Part shown: in pieces, positions 7,428 to 14,957 of the stretch
Numbering within the stretch: the stretch's first letter is position 1
Layout: every line of letters begins with the position of its first letter
Assembly: GCA_018819225.1 (NCBI GenBank)
Contig: JAHJQN010000008.1
Coordinates: 1 to 64,000 of the forward strand
DNA from: Microcaldota archaeon
GTDB lineage: Archaea; Micrarchaeota; Micrarchaeia; Norongarragalinales; SBBD01
Length of the DNA: 64,000 bases
Direction of reading: 5' to 3'
Program-made: the position numbers and the translations under genes
Notes under the pieces: generated by a model
The model's input: only the letters and a program-made list of their open reading frames with translations
Database searches by the model: none
What the model was told of the DNA's origin: nothing

Positions 7428-8219
7428 ATGGACAAAGTGATTGCCCTCAGAAAACAATTGCGGGAATTGAAGGGCGTACTCGTCGCGTACTCCGGTGGCG
7501 TGGATAGTACGTTCTTGTTATCCGAAGCCCGTAACGTGCTGGGAGAAAAAGTCATCGCGTGCACGAACGCAACGAGTTCCACGCCCAAACGACAACTCGA
7601 AATCGCTCAACGCATTACCCGGCAATTAGGCATAAGACACCGAATCATCCACGCGGAAGAACTGCAAGTGAAGGAATACGCGGCAAACCCCGCAAACCGT
7701 TGTTATTTCTGCAAGAATTCCCTGTACGCGAACTTGAAACGAATCGCACAAGAAGAAGGCATCCCCAACGTTCTCGATGGCACGAACGCGGATGACCTGA
7801 AGGAGTTCAGGCCGGGAAGAAAAGCAGCGGAAGAACACGGAATTAAAAGTCCGTTAGCAGAACTCGGATTTACAAAAAATGAAATTCGGGAGTACTCCAA
7901 GGAAAACGACTTACCGACTTGGAACATGCCGGCGTCCCCGTGCCTGGCGTCGAGAATTCAGCACGGTACCCCCATACAAAAAAATCAATTGATTGCGGTG
8001 GATGAAGCCGAGGAATTCATTCGATCGAAAGGGATGCCGATTGTTCGCGTGCGCATGCTCGGACACGAGGCGCGCATCGAGGTCCCGAAACAAGACGTCA
8101 AGAAAGTAATCGAACATCAATCCCACGTTAAGAAATTACTTGAAAAGATTGGAATCACCCGCGTATCAGTGAATCCGGAAGGCTATTGCTCCGGAAGCAT
8201 GAACGAGGCGCTGACATGA
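7428..8219 (+). CDS. larE: LarE, ATP-dependent sulfur transferase for the nickel-pincer cofactor
   Basis: A 263-residue protein from the ATG at 7428, two bases after the NikMN stop; the open frame extends further upstream but would overlap the transporter. LarE adenylates and then thiolates the two carboxylates of pyridinium-3,5-biscarboxylate mononucleotide. The PP-loop SGGVDST is at residues 22-28. The active-site cysteine region PASPCLASR is present (C172). Further cysteines at C92 and C95 (RCYFCK) and C254 (GYCSG) suggest the form that may use an iron-sulfur cluster rather than sacrificing one cysteine per turnover; that is inference. It overlaps larB by ATGA. Confidence 0.93.
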   Translation: MDKVIALRKQLRELKGVLVAYSGGVDSTFLLSEARNVLGEKVIACTNATSSTPKRQLEIAQRITRQLGIRHRIIHAEELQVKEYAANPANRCYFCKNSLYANLKRIAQEEGIPNVLDGTNADDLKEFRPGRKAAEEHGIKSPLAELGFTKNEIREYSKENDLPTWNMPASPCLASRIQHGTPIQKNQLIAVDEAEEFIRSKGMPIVRVRMLGHEARIEVPKQDVKKVIEHQSHVKKLLEKIGITRVSVNPEGYCSGSMNEALT

Positions 8220-8893
8220 ATAAAAAGAAAACGTTATTCGAAGAACTCGGATTCAGTAAAGTGGATCACGCGCGCACTAAAGTCAAAGGGTGGCCCGAAG
8301 TCATTTACTGTCCTGGAAAAACGCCGGCACAAATCACGGCCATCTCAAAAAGCCTGCTAAAGAAAGGAAGTAACGTCATAGCCACGCGCGCAAACCGGAA
8401 AGCGTATCAAGCCCTGAAGAACGCGAGCCCTCAAGCAAAATACGACAAGGAAGCACGCATCGCATTCATCCAGAAAATGAGACTACCTCGAAAAGGACGC
8501 GTCCTCGTGTTAAGCGCGGGCTCCTCCGACCAATCCGTGGCAAAAGAAGCCGTTCGAACCGCTGAGTTGCTGGGATGCAACGTGGAAAGCACGCAAGACG
8601 TGGGAATCGCGGGCATTCATCGGCTGTTATCAAAAATGGATCAGTTGAGGGAAGCCGATGTCGTCATCGTGGTGGCGGGCATGGACGGAGCACTCGCAAG
8701 CGCGGTTGCCGGACTCACCCCCAAGCCCGTGGTCGCCGTTCCCACCAGCGTAGGCTATGGAGCCAGCTTCAAGGGACTCGCAGCGTTATTAACCATGCTC
8801 AACGCCTGCGCACCCGGAGTCGCCGTCGTGAATATCGACAACGGATTCGGGGCCGGCTATTTTGCTGCCAGCATCATACGGGGAAAAACATGA
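8216..8893 (+). CDS. larB: LarB, NaAD carboxylase/hydrolase (pyridinium biscarboxylate synthase)
   Basis: A 225-residue protein from the ATG at 8216, which overlaps the larE stop by ATGA. LarB carboxylates the pyridinium ring of nicotinic acid adenine dinucleotide and cleaves off AMP, the first step of the nickel-pincer route. The C-terminal two thirds is a PurE-like fold, seen in the LSAGSSDQSVAKEA motif and the glycine-rich PTSVGYGASFKG and DNGFGAGYFA segments. Length fits the family. Its stop overlaps larC by ATGA, so the three lar genes are tightly coupled. Confidence 0.93.
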   Translation: MNKKKTLFEELGFSKVDHARTKVKGWPEVIYCPGKTPAQITAISKSLLKKGSNVIATRANRKAYQALKNASPQAKYDKEARIAFIQKMRLPRKGRVLVLSAGSSDQSVAKEAVRTAELLGCNVESTQDVGIAGIHRLLSKMDQLREADVVIVVAGMDGALASAVAGLTPKPVVAVPTSVGYGASFKGLAALLTMLNACAPGVAVVNIDNGFGAGYFAASIIRGKT

Positions 8894-10011
8894 AAACCGT
8901 TTACTTGGATTGCGCGTCCGGAATCAGCGGGGACATGACTATCGCGGCTTTCTTGGACGCGCAACTCATCACGCCCAAATCATTACTCAACGAATTAAGA
9001 AAATTAAGATTGCCAGCCACTTACTCTTTAAAGAAAGTAAGAAAGAACGGTTTTCAAGCCACGCAGTTTCAAGTGAAAGAAAACAAGGGAAAACGCATAC
9101 CTGCAACGTATAGAGACATTAAGCAATTATTGGCGCGTTCTCACCTTGAGAAAGCCACGAAACGAAACGCGGACGCGATATTGCTCGCACTCGGAAAAGC
9201 GGAGGCAACCGCGCACGGAATTTCAATTGAAAGCGTTCATTTTCACGAAGTAGGAGCGGTTGACTCGATAGCGGACATTGTAGGTGCCGCGCACTGCTTT
9301 GCGAGCGCTAAGGCGACCATCTATTGCTCGCGCGTGAACGTGGGAGGAGGCATGACGCGCATTCAACACGGGTCCATGAACGTCCCGGCTCCCGCCACCG
9401 CGGAATTATTGAAAAGCTTTGAATGCTATTCGCACGGAAACCACGAGCTGACGACTCCCACTGGAGCCGCCATCCTTCACGCGTTAACGCAACAAGCGGT
9501 CATGCCGCCCATGAAATTACTTAAGACAGGGAAAGGGGCCGGAACGCTGACTTGGGAAGAACCCAACCTGCTACGCGTTTACTACGGAGAGGTAAGGAAC
9601 CAATGGCTGGAGGATAGTGTGCTCGTCATCGAGGCTAGCGTGGACGATATGAATCCCGAATACTTGCCGCTCTCCATGGAAAAATTGATGAAGGCAGGCG
9701 CATTGGACGCGTTCGTACAACCCATTGGAATGAAGAAAGGGAGAATGGGGATCAAGTTGACGGCATTATGCGCACTGGAATCCCGAGAAAAAGTCATGGA
9801 AGCGTTCTTTCGAAACACCACGACTATTGGTTTACGATACTATGTTGCGCAACGCGGAAAACTGTATCGGAGAAAAGAAGACATAGGTATAGGAGGCGGC
9901 AAACTGAAAGGAAAACGGAGCTGGATGTTCGGGGAAGAAGGAAACGTGAAGCCCGAGTACAACGAAGTGAAAAAGCAATTGAATAAAAAGAGGCCCGATG
10001 TACGCAAATAA
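8890..10011 (+). CDS. larC: LarC, CTP-dependent nickel insertion protein
   Basis: A 373-residue protein starting MKTVYLDCASGISGDM, the family hallmark; the start overlaps larB by ATGA, and the open frame further upstream is only larB antiframe. LarC is a CTP-dependent cyclometallase that places nickel in the bis-thiocarboxylate pincer. Conserved pieces include HFHEVGAVDSIADIVG (about residues 117-132) and GGGMTRIQHG. In Lactobacillus larC is made from two frames by programmed frameshifting; here it is one continuous frame. The product cofactor serves LarA-type racemases and epimerases, none of which is in the window. Confidence 0.93.
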   Translation: MKTVYLDCASGISGDMTIAAFLDAQLITPKSLLNELRKLRLPATYSLKKVRKNGFQATQFQVKENKGKRIPATYRDIKQLLARSHLEKATKRNADAILLALGKAEATAHGISIESVHFHEVGAVDSIADIVGAAHCFASAKATIYCSRVNVGGGMTRIQHGSMNVPAPATAELLKSFECYSHGNHELTTPTGAAILHALTQQAVMPPMKLLKTGKGAGTLTWEEPNLLRVYYGEVRNQWLEDSVLVIEASVDDMNPEYLPLSMEKLMKAGALDAFVQPIGMKKGRMGIKLTALCALESREKVMEAFFRNTTTIGLRYYVAQRGKLYRRKEDIGIGGGKLKGKRSWMFGEEGNVKPEYNEVKKQLNKKRPDVRK

Positions 10012-10022
10012 GGAGGGAAAGC

Positions 10023-10301
10023 ATGGCATCGCTTCGGAAACTAGAGAAAGAGGTTGAAGCGCTCAAGAAACGAAACGAGCGAGTGGAAACCGACAAGGGA
10101 TGGGAAACGAGCTTCTCGAGACGAGTCCTACTCATCCTATTTACGTATATTGCGATCGGCATTTACTTGGAAGCCATCGCGGTAAAGGACGCGTGGGTAC
10201 ACGCAATAGTGCCTGCCGTCGCGTTCATGCTCTCCACGCTCTCGCTGCCCTTCTTCAAGAGAGTATGGATTAAGTACAAGACCAAGGAATACGACGATTA
10301 A
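10023..10301 (+). CDS. small two-helix membrane protein downstream of larC
   Basis: A 92-residue protein. Residues 1-30 are charged and helical (KLEKEVEALKKRNERVE), followed by two membrane segments (about 34-52 and 58-77) and a basic tail. A strong Shine-Dalgarno (GGAGGGA) lies 5-11 bases upstream of the ATG and overlaps the end of larC, so it is probably read with the lar operon. I do not recognise the family. Confidence 0.75.
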   Translation: MASLRKLEKEVEALKKRNERVETDKGWETSFSRRVLLILFTYIAIGIYLEAIAVKDAWVHAIVPAVAFMLSTLSLPFFKRVWIKYKTKEYDD

Positions 10302-10328
10302 GAAGTACGGCAACCATTTAGTCTTAAA

Positions 10329-11039
10329 TTATTTCGATCGCCTGAAGAATGCGCGCATCTTTTTCTCTTGAACTGGATCCAATCCCGAAACCAATCCGCG
10401 AACGTCCGATTGTTGTTCTCGTGAAATCAAGTACTTCCGAGTGGAGGCGTCGGGAGCGAATCGCTCTGCGTTCGCGACGTGAGCCGCACCCAAAATGGAA
10501 ACGTGCAATCGGCAAGTCAAGGTATCATTCAGCAAGTTGGCTGCTTTTTGGGCGGCTCGGACTTGGTATTGACGCCAAATAGCTGCTCGATCCGTCGGAT
10601 CCGTTGCTTGTTCATGTTTGATCTGCAGCAATCCAAGCGCCTCGTTATCCTGATGACGCATAATAGGTAATACGTGTGCCCCTTTATTCAACAAGGCATC
10701 AATAACGCGGAGAAAGAATCGGTGGTCCGGGGAAGCACGGCTCAATTGTCCAATTTCGTTCAAACGATTTCGAAAGATAAGCGAGTATCTCTCTGGATCC
10801 GTATTTTGTAAACGTTTAATCTCGGGAAGTTCTTCTTTGCGAAAAAGATGAGTAGACGGGGGCAGATCCAATCCGACTCGCATTCCGGGCTCAACGTTCG
10901 AATCAATCCAATGAAGCGTTCTGTCCAGGCTGTAGCTGCTGCGGTCGTGGTGGAGAACCCCCAACAAGATCGGCTGCTCAATCTTTTCCCCGCGATGAGG
11001 GTGAACCATTCTTTCAATGGCTTTCTTGCGGGAAGGCAT
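10329..11039 (-). CDS. hypothetical protein with TraB/ChaN-like GxxH motifs
   Basis: A 236-residue soluble protein from the ATG at 11039. The frame is open to 11087, but a TATA box at about 11088-11097 would start transcription near 11067, so the first usable ATG is 11039. An early LLGVLHHDRSS segment and a late ILGAAHVANAERF segment resemble the paired Gly-x-x-His motifs of the TraB/PrgY and ChaN/EreA-like fold, enzymes or peptidase-like proteins using histidine and acidic residues. The match is by eye and weak. It is convergent with the lar operon and not obviously part of it. Confidence 0.6.
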   Translation of the reverse strand: MPSRKKAIERMVHPHRGEKIEQPILLGVLHHDRSSYSLDRTLHWIDSNVEPGMRVGLDLPPSTHLFRKEELPEIKRLQNTDPERYSLIFRNRLNEIGQLSRASPDHRFFLRVIDALLNKGAHVLPIMRHQDNEALGLLQIKHEQATDPTDRAAIWRQYQVRAAQKAANLLNDTLTCRLHVSILGAAHVANAERFAPDASTRKYLISREQQSDVRGLVSGLDPVQEKKMRAFFRRSK

Positions 11040-11144
11040 AAGACGATCAACCGGGGTATTGGAAGAAGTACAGGAAGCTCCGGACATTTAAATATTTCGA
11101 CTACAGTGTTAGGCACCGAAGGTGAGTACACCAAACGAAATCGC

Positions 11145-11417
11145 CTAAGCTAGGATCCCCAATAATAGAAGAACGCCTGCGAAAAATCCAAAGGTTACTA
11201 TTCCCTCAATCGAAGCCCAGTATTGCTTCAGGAAATACCCCATTCCAACGAATAAAGCAGTGACCTCCAACCCACCCAACATTTCACTTCCCCTCAAGAA
11301 GCTCAGTAGCCCTTCACCGGGAAGTCCCAACTGAGTCAGAACCATGAACATGACTAATAACATGATCATCCAATCCAAGAATCCTGTTCCGGTTCCAATA
11401 CGGGTTGACCCGCTCAT
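11145..11417 (-). CDS. small integral membrane protein (3 helices)
   Basis: A 90-residue protein with three membrane segments (about residues 14-34, 48-66 and 70-89). Its ATG is one base after the stop of the gene at 11419-11646, so the two form an operon. The family is unrecognised. The composition (Leu, Gly, Met, Phe) is like small holin- or pilus-type hydrophobic proteins, but no function can be claimed. Confidence 0.65.
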   Translation of the reverse strand: MSGSTRIGTGTGFLDWMIMLLVMFMVLTQLGLPGEGLLSFLRGSEMLGGLEVTALFVGMGYFLKQYWASIEGIVTFGFFAGVLLLLGILA

Positions 11418-11418
11418 G

Positions 11419-11646
11419 TTAACTCACCAACGCAATAACTCCAAAGAACCATAAAGCAATCCATGCCTCCCGCACTTGGCTCCATACGGCGGGTATGACC
11501 AACGATATCGCGAAAAAACTTGCCAATCGCGCATGGGTCAACACGTGAACGATGCCTCCAATCATTGAAATATTTCCCGCGTATGAGAAAAGGATTCCCA
11601 TTAGGAAGAGGACGACGACGGCGATCTCAACGGCAGTATCCATCAT
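11419..11646 (-). CDS. small integral membrane protein (2-3 helices)
   Basis: A 75-residue hydrophobic protein (VEIAVVVLFLMGILFSY, then a second and third hydrophobic stretch after residue 40). It is the first gene of a two-gene unit transcribed away from the TrmB-like regulator at 11751, with 104 bases between the two start codons. That shared region holds a GC-rich palindrome, so the regulator may control both directions. An alternative start is the second Met at 11643. Confidence 0.6.
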   Translation of the reverse strand: MMDTAVEIAVVVLFLMGILFSYAGNISMIGGIVHVLTHARLASFFAISLVIPAVWSQVREAWIALWFFGVIALVS

Positions 11647-11695
11647 GTTTCAGCTCTGAATACTTAACACCAATGACATTCAAATAGACTACTGT

Positions 11696-11707
11696 CCCCC
11701 TAGGGGG
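11696..11707. promoter_or_regulatory. perfect palindrome CCCCCTAGGGGG, likely operator
   Basis: A 12-base perfect palindrome sits 15 bases upstream of the TATA box of the TrmB-like gene and 50 bases from the divergent small-membrane-protein operon. Its position and symmetry suit a dimeric regulator, most simply the TrmB-like product itself. Confidence 0.55.
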
Positions 11708-11721
11708 TCATAATAGAACAT

Positions 11722-11729
11722 TTTATATA
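11722..11729 (+). promoter_or_regulatory. TATA box of the TrmB-like regulator
   Basis: TTTATATA centred 25 bases before the ATG at 11751, consistent with a leaderless transcript. Confidence 0.7.
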
Positions 11730-11750
11730 GGATATGGAAGAAAGCATACC

Positions 11751-12530
11751 ATGGAACCCAAGCTGTTGGAGCGATTTGGCTTAACTCCCGGCGAAGTCCG
11801 CGTATACCTTGCCCTTCTTTCACTCGGCGATAGCACGACGGGTCCGCTCGCACAGGAATCCCGCGTGTCCTCATCGAAAGTATACAAAGTACTTGGAAGG
11901 CTTCAGCGCAAGGGCCTTTGTGGCCATATCCTTAAAGGAGGAGTCAAACGATTCCGGGCCACCGACCCTACCCGACTGTTGGACTACCTGGAGGAAAAAG
12001 AATCCGAGCTGGAGAAGCAACGAATACTGGCCCAGCAACTCATTCCGGAACTGGTTCGCCTCCATCAAACCGCGCCTCAACCCGCTCAAGCCACGGTTCT
12101 TTATGGCTTGCGGGCCGTCACCAATTTCTTCCGCAACATACTCGACGAATTGCATTCCGGGGAGACGTACCACGTGCTCGGCGGGGGCTATGGACAAGAG
12201 GCTTCAGGACTCCGAGAATTCTTTCACGCGTTCCATCACCGCCGGGCAAAAAAGAAGATTCGCGTCATGATCCTGGCCAATCATTCCGTAAAGGGAAAAA
12301 TGGTTCCCACGTCGCTGCGCTGTTCTCAAATTCGCGTCATGCCGCGTCCCCTCATTTCCAATATGCAGATCACGTTCTATCACAACAAGGCATTGATCTC
12401 CCTTTGGACGAAGGAGCCGATGGGCTTCTACATTGAAAACGAGGAGGCCGTCCGAAGCTTCCGAACGTACTTCGACGATTATTGGAAGAGAGCCCCAGTA
12501 TACCCAGGCTCGAAACGCGATCGCTTCTAG
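11751..12530 (+). CDS. TrmB-family transcriptional regulator
   Basis: A 259-residue protein with the TrmB layout. An N-terminal winged helix (residues 5-75: LTPGEVRVYLALLSLG, then SSSKVYKVLGRLQRKGL) is followed by a helical linker (about 82-105) and a C-terminal domain of the type found after TrmB helices (residues 115-250, AVTNFFRNILDEL ... YHVLGGGYGQ). Archaeal TrmB proteins usually sense sugars or other small ligands and control transporters or enzymes. The target here is unknown; the palindrome just upstream suggests self-control and control of the divergent membrane-protein pair. Confidence 0.85.
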   Translation: MEPKLLERFGLTPGEVRVYLALLSLGDSTTGPLAQESRVSSSKVYKVLGRLQRKGLCGHILKGGVKRFRATDPTRLLDYLEEKESELEKQRILAQQLIPELVRLHQTAPQPAQATVLYGLRAVTNFFRNILDELHSGETYHVLGGGYGQEASGLREFFHAFHHRRAKKKIRVMILANHSVKGKMVPTSLRCSQIRVMPRPLISNMQITFYHNKALISLWTKEPMGFYIENEEAVRSFRTYFDDYWKRAPVYPGSKRDRF

Positions 12531-12617
12531 AATAAGATGCAGGGGGAGTATGCGTAGACGGGCTTTAAAAGCATCCGATATTAAATGCGTTTTGACTGAG
12601 TTCGTTTCCTAGGAAAG

Positions 12618-13142
12618 TTAGCTCTCAATTAATTCGGTTTCAAGTTGTATTGGCTTCGTCAAGCAGTATACCCCAGGACACCGTTCTCTGGCTATTTGCT
12701 CTATTTCCTTTAGCTTGGAATCGTCGCCGCTTGCTGAAGCGGTTACCGTGATTTTAACCGATTCGACAATTGGTTCGTCACTTAAACCAAGCGACTTTGA
12801 CAAGTTGACTTTGTTTTCCGCTGATACGCTCAGCTCGGTTAACTTAACTCCTTTTTCGGCTGCAACAGAAGCAAACGTTTGCGCAAAACAAGCCGATAAA
12901 CCAAACAAGCAATACTGCACAGGGTCCGGCTTTTGTCCCGAACCCCCCAAGAACGGAGGCGCATCAGATTCGAGGCTCGTGTTTCCTTGAGCGTGCCCTA
13001 AAACAGCAGAAAACTGCGGCTTGCCATCCTCCAAATTCCAGCTTCCCTTGATTTTCTTGACTTTAACCGCTTGGTTATGGTCTTGCTCAACTTCTTGTAC
13101 AAAGGCCATTACTTTATCCAGTTCGACATTGTTCACGTTCAT
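12618..13142 (-). CDS. OsmC/Ohr-family protein
   Basis: A 174-residue protein from the ATG at 13142, chosen because GGGTGA lies 8 bases upstream; an ATG at 13163 would overlap the dsrE-like gene. OsmC proteins reduce organic hydroperoxides with two cysteines. Both are visible: one in GLSACFAQTF and one in the C-terminal RERCPGVYC segment. The PDPVQYCLFGLSAC helix is typical. It is the last gene of the ArsR / Met-rich protein / DsrE / OsmC operon, which points to a role in sulfur, peroxide or metal stress. Confidence 0.88.
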   Translation of the reverse strand: MNVNNVELDKVMAFVQEVEQDHNQAVKVKKIKGSWNLEDGKPQFSAVLGHAQGNTSLESDAPPFLGGSGQKPDPVQYCLFGLSACFAQTFASVAAEKGVKLTELSVSAENKVNLSKSLGLSDEPIVESVKITVTASASGDDSKLKEIEQIARERCPGVYCLTKPIQLETELIES

Positions 13143-13155
13143 TCGCGTCACCCAT

Positions 13156-13476
13156 TCATCCAAAAGATATTAGTTTCTCGGATTCGTTGATTAAAGCAAG
13201 CAAATCATCCATTGAAGAAACGCTGCAAACCCGGGTTTGTTGTTTTCTCGAGTACAGGCAAGTTCCGCACGCCAGAATCCGCCCGCCGTTTTCCTTAAAG
13301 GAATTCAATTCATTTTGTACATCGAAGTTTTCATCTTGAATTGATTCGCATTCCACGCCCTTGCCTAGCAAGAAAACCGCGGCTCCATCGTTGTTTTTTA
13401 AAGCGGCTACGCCAAGCCTGAAGGCATTCCACACCGTTTCAGGCTCGCGGGTATTCAACACGATTCCAAGCTTCAC
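13156..13476 (-). CDS. DsrE/TusD-like sulfur-relay protein
   Basis: A 106-residue alpha/beta protein with DsrE fold features: the opening strand and loop (KLGIVLNTREPETVWNAFRLG), the middle LLGKGVECESI and the cysteine-bearing GGRILACGTC. In DsrE/DsrF/TusD relatives a cysteine at this place carries persulfide sulfur. It lies 6 bases from the Met-rich gene and 13 bases before the osmC-like gene, so it is a member of the same operon. Confidence 0.8.
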   Translation of the reverse strand: MKLGIVLNTREPETVWNAFRLGVAALKNNDGAAVFLLGKGVECESIQDENFDVQNELNSFKENGGRILACGTCLYSRKQQTRVCSVSSMDDLLALINESEKLISFG

Positions 13477-13482
13477 TTGCGA

Positions 13483-14106
13483 TCACCGTAGTTCTTTCTT
13501 CATTTCTTTAAACTCTTTCAGAGTTATCTCGCCGCCTGCGAACCTGCGCTTCAAAACGGTTAGAGGATCTTCGCGTGCCGTCTGACTCAAAGTGCGTTTG
13601 TAAAACCAAATCACCAAGAGAATCAAGGCGGTTATTGCGAGAAGCCATAAGGTATAGCCAATAACGTTCCAACCCCCAAACGTTCCGTAATCACCCATCA
13701 TTCCCTGCGTCATGTCCGTTTGTATGGGAGTTTGTCCGCCCATCATCCCCGAACTAGGCATATTGCCGTCCATCATGTTCATCATCGGCATCATGCCCAT
13801 CGTGCCTCCAGAACCCATCATTCCGCTGCCCCCGCAGTACATCATTCTAGCCATTTGAATGTGCATCTGCCTCAAACTTACGGAGCCCTCTCCGCCCATC
13901 GTTTCATCCATCGCCTTATGGCTCTCGCCGGGATGCATTTGCTCCATGTAATAGTCTCCAATTGCTTCAAGCTGTTCGTCGGAAAGGCGGTCACAGTTTA
14001 CCCCCGAATCGATTAACTGCCTTGCTTCAGCAAAATGATCGTGCGCAGAGACCGAAACGGCTCCAAACACCAGAATAAGCGCTACAAGAAACGGCAACGG
14101 GTTCAT
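13483..14106 (-). CDS. secreted or membrane Met-rich protein with C-terminal SHOCT domain
   Basis: A 207-residue protein. Residues 1-21 are a signal peptide ending SVSA. The mature part starts HDHFAEARQLIDSGVNC and has a pattern of Asp, His and Met, then a Met/Gly-rich stretch (about residues 95-137, GMMGSGGTMGMMPMMNM) like those that bind Cu(I). A membrane helix lies at about 149-168. The cytosolic end (DPLTVLKRRFAGGEITLKEF) is a SHOCT domain. Its start overlaps the ArsR gene by ATGA. Copper or soft-metal handling is a reasonable inference. Confidence 0.8.
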   Translation of the reverse strand: MNPLPFLVALILVFGAVSVSAHDHFAEARQLIDSGVNCDRLSDEQLEAIGDYYMEQMHPGESHKAMDETMGGEGSVSLRQMHIQMARMMYCGGSGMMGSGGTMGMMPMMNMMDGNMPSSGMMGGQTPIQTDMTQGMMGDYGTFGGWNVIGYTLWLLAITALILLVIWFYKRTLSQTAREDPLTVLKRRFAGGEITLKEFKEMKKELR

Positions 14107-14435
14107 TTCTTTCCACCTTCTAATGGATTTGTAAACCTCAGCTCATCTCTCAGACGATCCCTCAAAACATTCCTCATTAAATCAAATGCACGAATTATCT
14201 TCGGGTTTGAAACCTTGTAGAAAACGTTTTTTCCCCGCCTCGTCGCAACGACCACCCTCTTCTGTTTCATCAGCGACAAATGCTGGGAAATATTGGCTTG
14301 GCTTAATCCCGTCTTTTTTATCAATTCACTAACAGACCGCTCCCCATCCCTCAAAAGGTCTAAAATCTCCAGCCGTACGTGGTTGGAAAGAACCTTGCAT
14401 ACATCGGCATGCATCAAGTAAAGCCTCTTTTCCAT
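14103..14435 (-). CDS. ArsR-family winged-helix repressor
   Basis: A 110-residue ArsR/SmtB-type regulator: a recognition region SVSELIKKTGLSQANISQHL and a wing VVVATRRGKNVFYKV. An in-frame ATG at 14441 also exists, but the TATA box overlapping 14457-14466 puts transcription start at about 14437, so 14435 is favoured. A single Cys (LMHADVCKVL, C13 or so) lies in helix 1 near the spot where metal or thiol sensing occurs in ArsR proteins. It heads the operon and probably binds the palindrome in its own promoter. Confidence 0.88.
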   Translation of the reverse strand: MEKRLYLMHADVCKVLSNHVRLEILDLLRDGERSVSELIKKTGLSQANISQHLSLMKQKRVVVATRRGKNVFYKVSNPKIIRAFDLMRNVLRDRLRDELRFTNPLEGGKK

Positions 14436-14446
14436 AAACATATTAC

Positions 14447-14460
14447 AATATTCGAATATT
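14447..14460. promoter_or_regulatory. palindromic operator AATATTCGAATATT in the arsR promoter
   Basis: A perfect 14-base palindrome lies between the TATA box (CATTTAAATA on the minus strand, 14457-14466) and the predicted start of arsR. A repressor bound here would block transcription, which is the usual ArsR arrangement. Confidence 0.65.
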
Positions 14461-14707
14461 TAAATGCTTTGCACAACTTAGTGAACAAAGTAAAAGAATC
14501 AAGAGAACGGGTAGAGCCTCAAATAAGCCTCGTGTAAAATCCTGCGTTTTCGTGCATAATTCAACCTAGCATCGACGGTTCTCGGCGTACTGCGATAAGG
14601 ATTCCGTTGTGCACCGAATGGGGCAGACCATAATAATCGAAAATGATACGTTATTGTGCGAGTATGGGCATGAAAACGTGCCGCCCTGCACCTAGACGTG
14701 GTCTTAA

Positions 14708-14729
14708 TGCAGGGGAAGGGATTTCGAAC
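14708..14729 (-). other. degenerate copy of the tRNA-Leu 3' end
   Basis: Bases 14708-14729 resemble the 3' end of the tRNA-Leu gene at 14811-14830 (plus-strand TGCAGGG followed by an AGGGATTT-GAAC block), with a few substitutions and one inserted base. No 5' half is present. It lies within the 375-base gap between the arsR promoter and tRNA-Leu, in which I see no other gene. It may be the mark of an old integration or a decayed duplicate. Confidence 0.4.
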
Positions 14730-14778
14730 GACCTTTCTTGGGAAGGAAACTCGACCAAAGAATGAATGATGAGCGACT

Positions 14779-14809
14779 TTTTGATCGACCTTTTTTGAAA
14801 AAGGTCGGA
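14779..14809. repeat. tRNA-flanking hairpin repeat, copy 1
   Basis: The stretch TTTGATCGACC, six T, GAAAAA, GGTCGGA folds into a strong hairpin (CGACC with GGTCG plus A/T pairs). It ends one or two bases before the tRNA-Leu discriminator. A near-identical copy lies at 51931-51958 in the same place next to tRNA-Val. Confidence 0.7.
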
Positions 14810-14810
14810 G

Positions 14811-14895
14811 TGCAGGGAGAGGGATTTGAACCCCCGAACCCCTAAGGGACAGGGTCCTAAACCCTGCGCATTTGACCATGCTCTGCCACCCCTGC
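14811..14895 (-). tRNA. tRNA-Leu(UAG), no intron
   Basis: An 85-base class II tRNA. Acceptor GCAGGGG (14895-14889) pairs with TCCCTGC, with A73 at 14811. The anticodon stem CAGGG / CCCTG closes loop TT-TAG-GA, giving anticodon UAG. A long variable arm (CCCTTAGGGG) and T loop TTCAAAT are present. It is the only one of the four tRNAs in the window without an intron. CCA is not encoded. Confidence 0.95.
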
Positions 14896-14957
14896 GCATT
14901 GTTCGGGGAAGAATACGTTAATTAAGGTTTTTCAGGACAAGTTAATCGATTAACACC

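Noticed and set aside
8575..8889. An upstream extension of larC to 8575
   Set aside because: It would lie inside larB in another frame; the LarC N-terminal motif begins exactly at 8890.
14499..14879. Open frames of 126 and 82 codons on the minus strand
   Set aside because: They run through tRNA-Leu and its flanking hairpin, so they cannot be genes.
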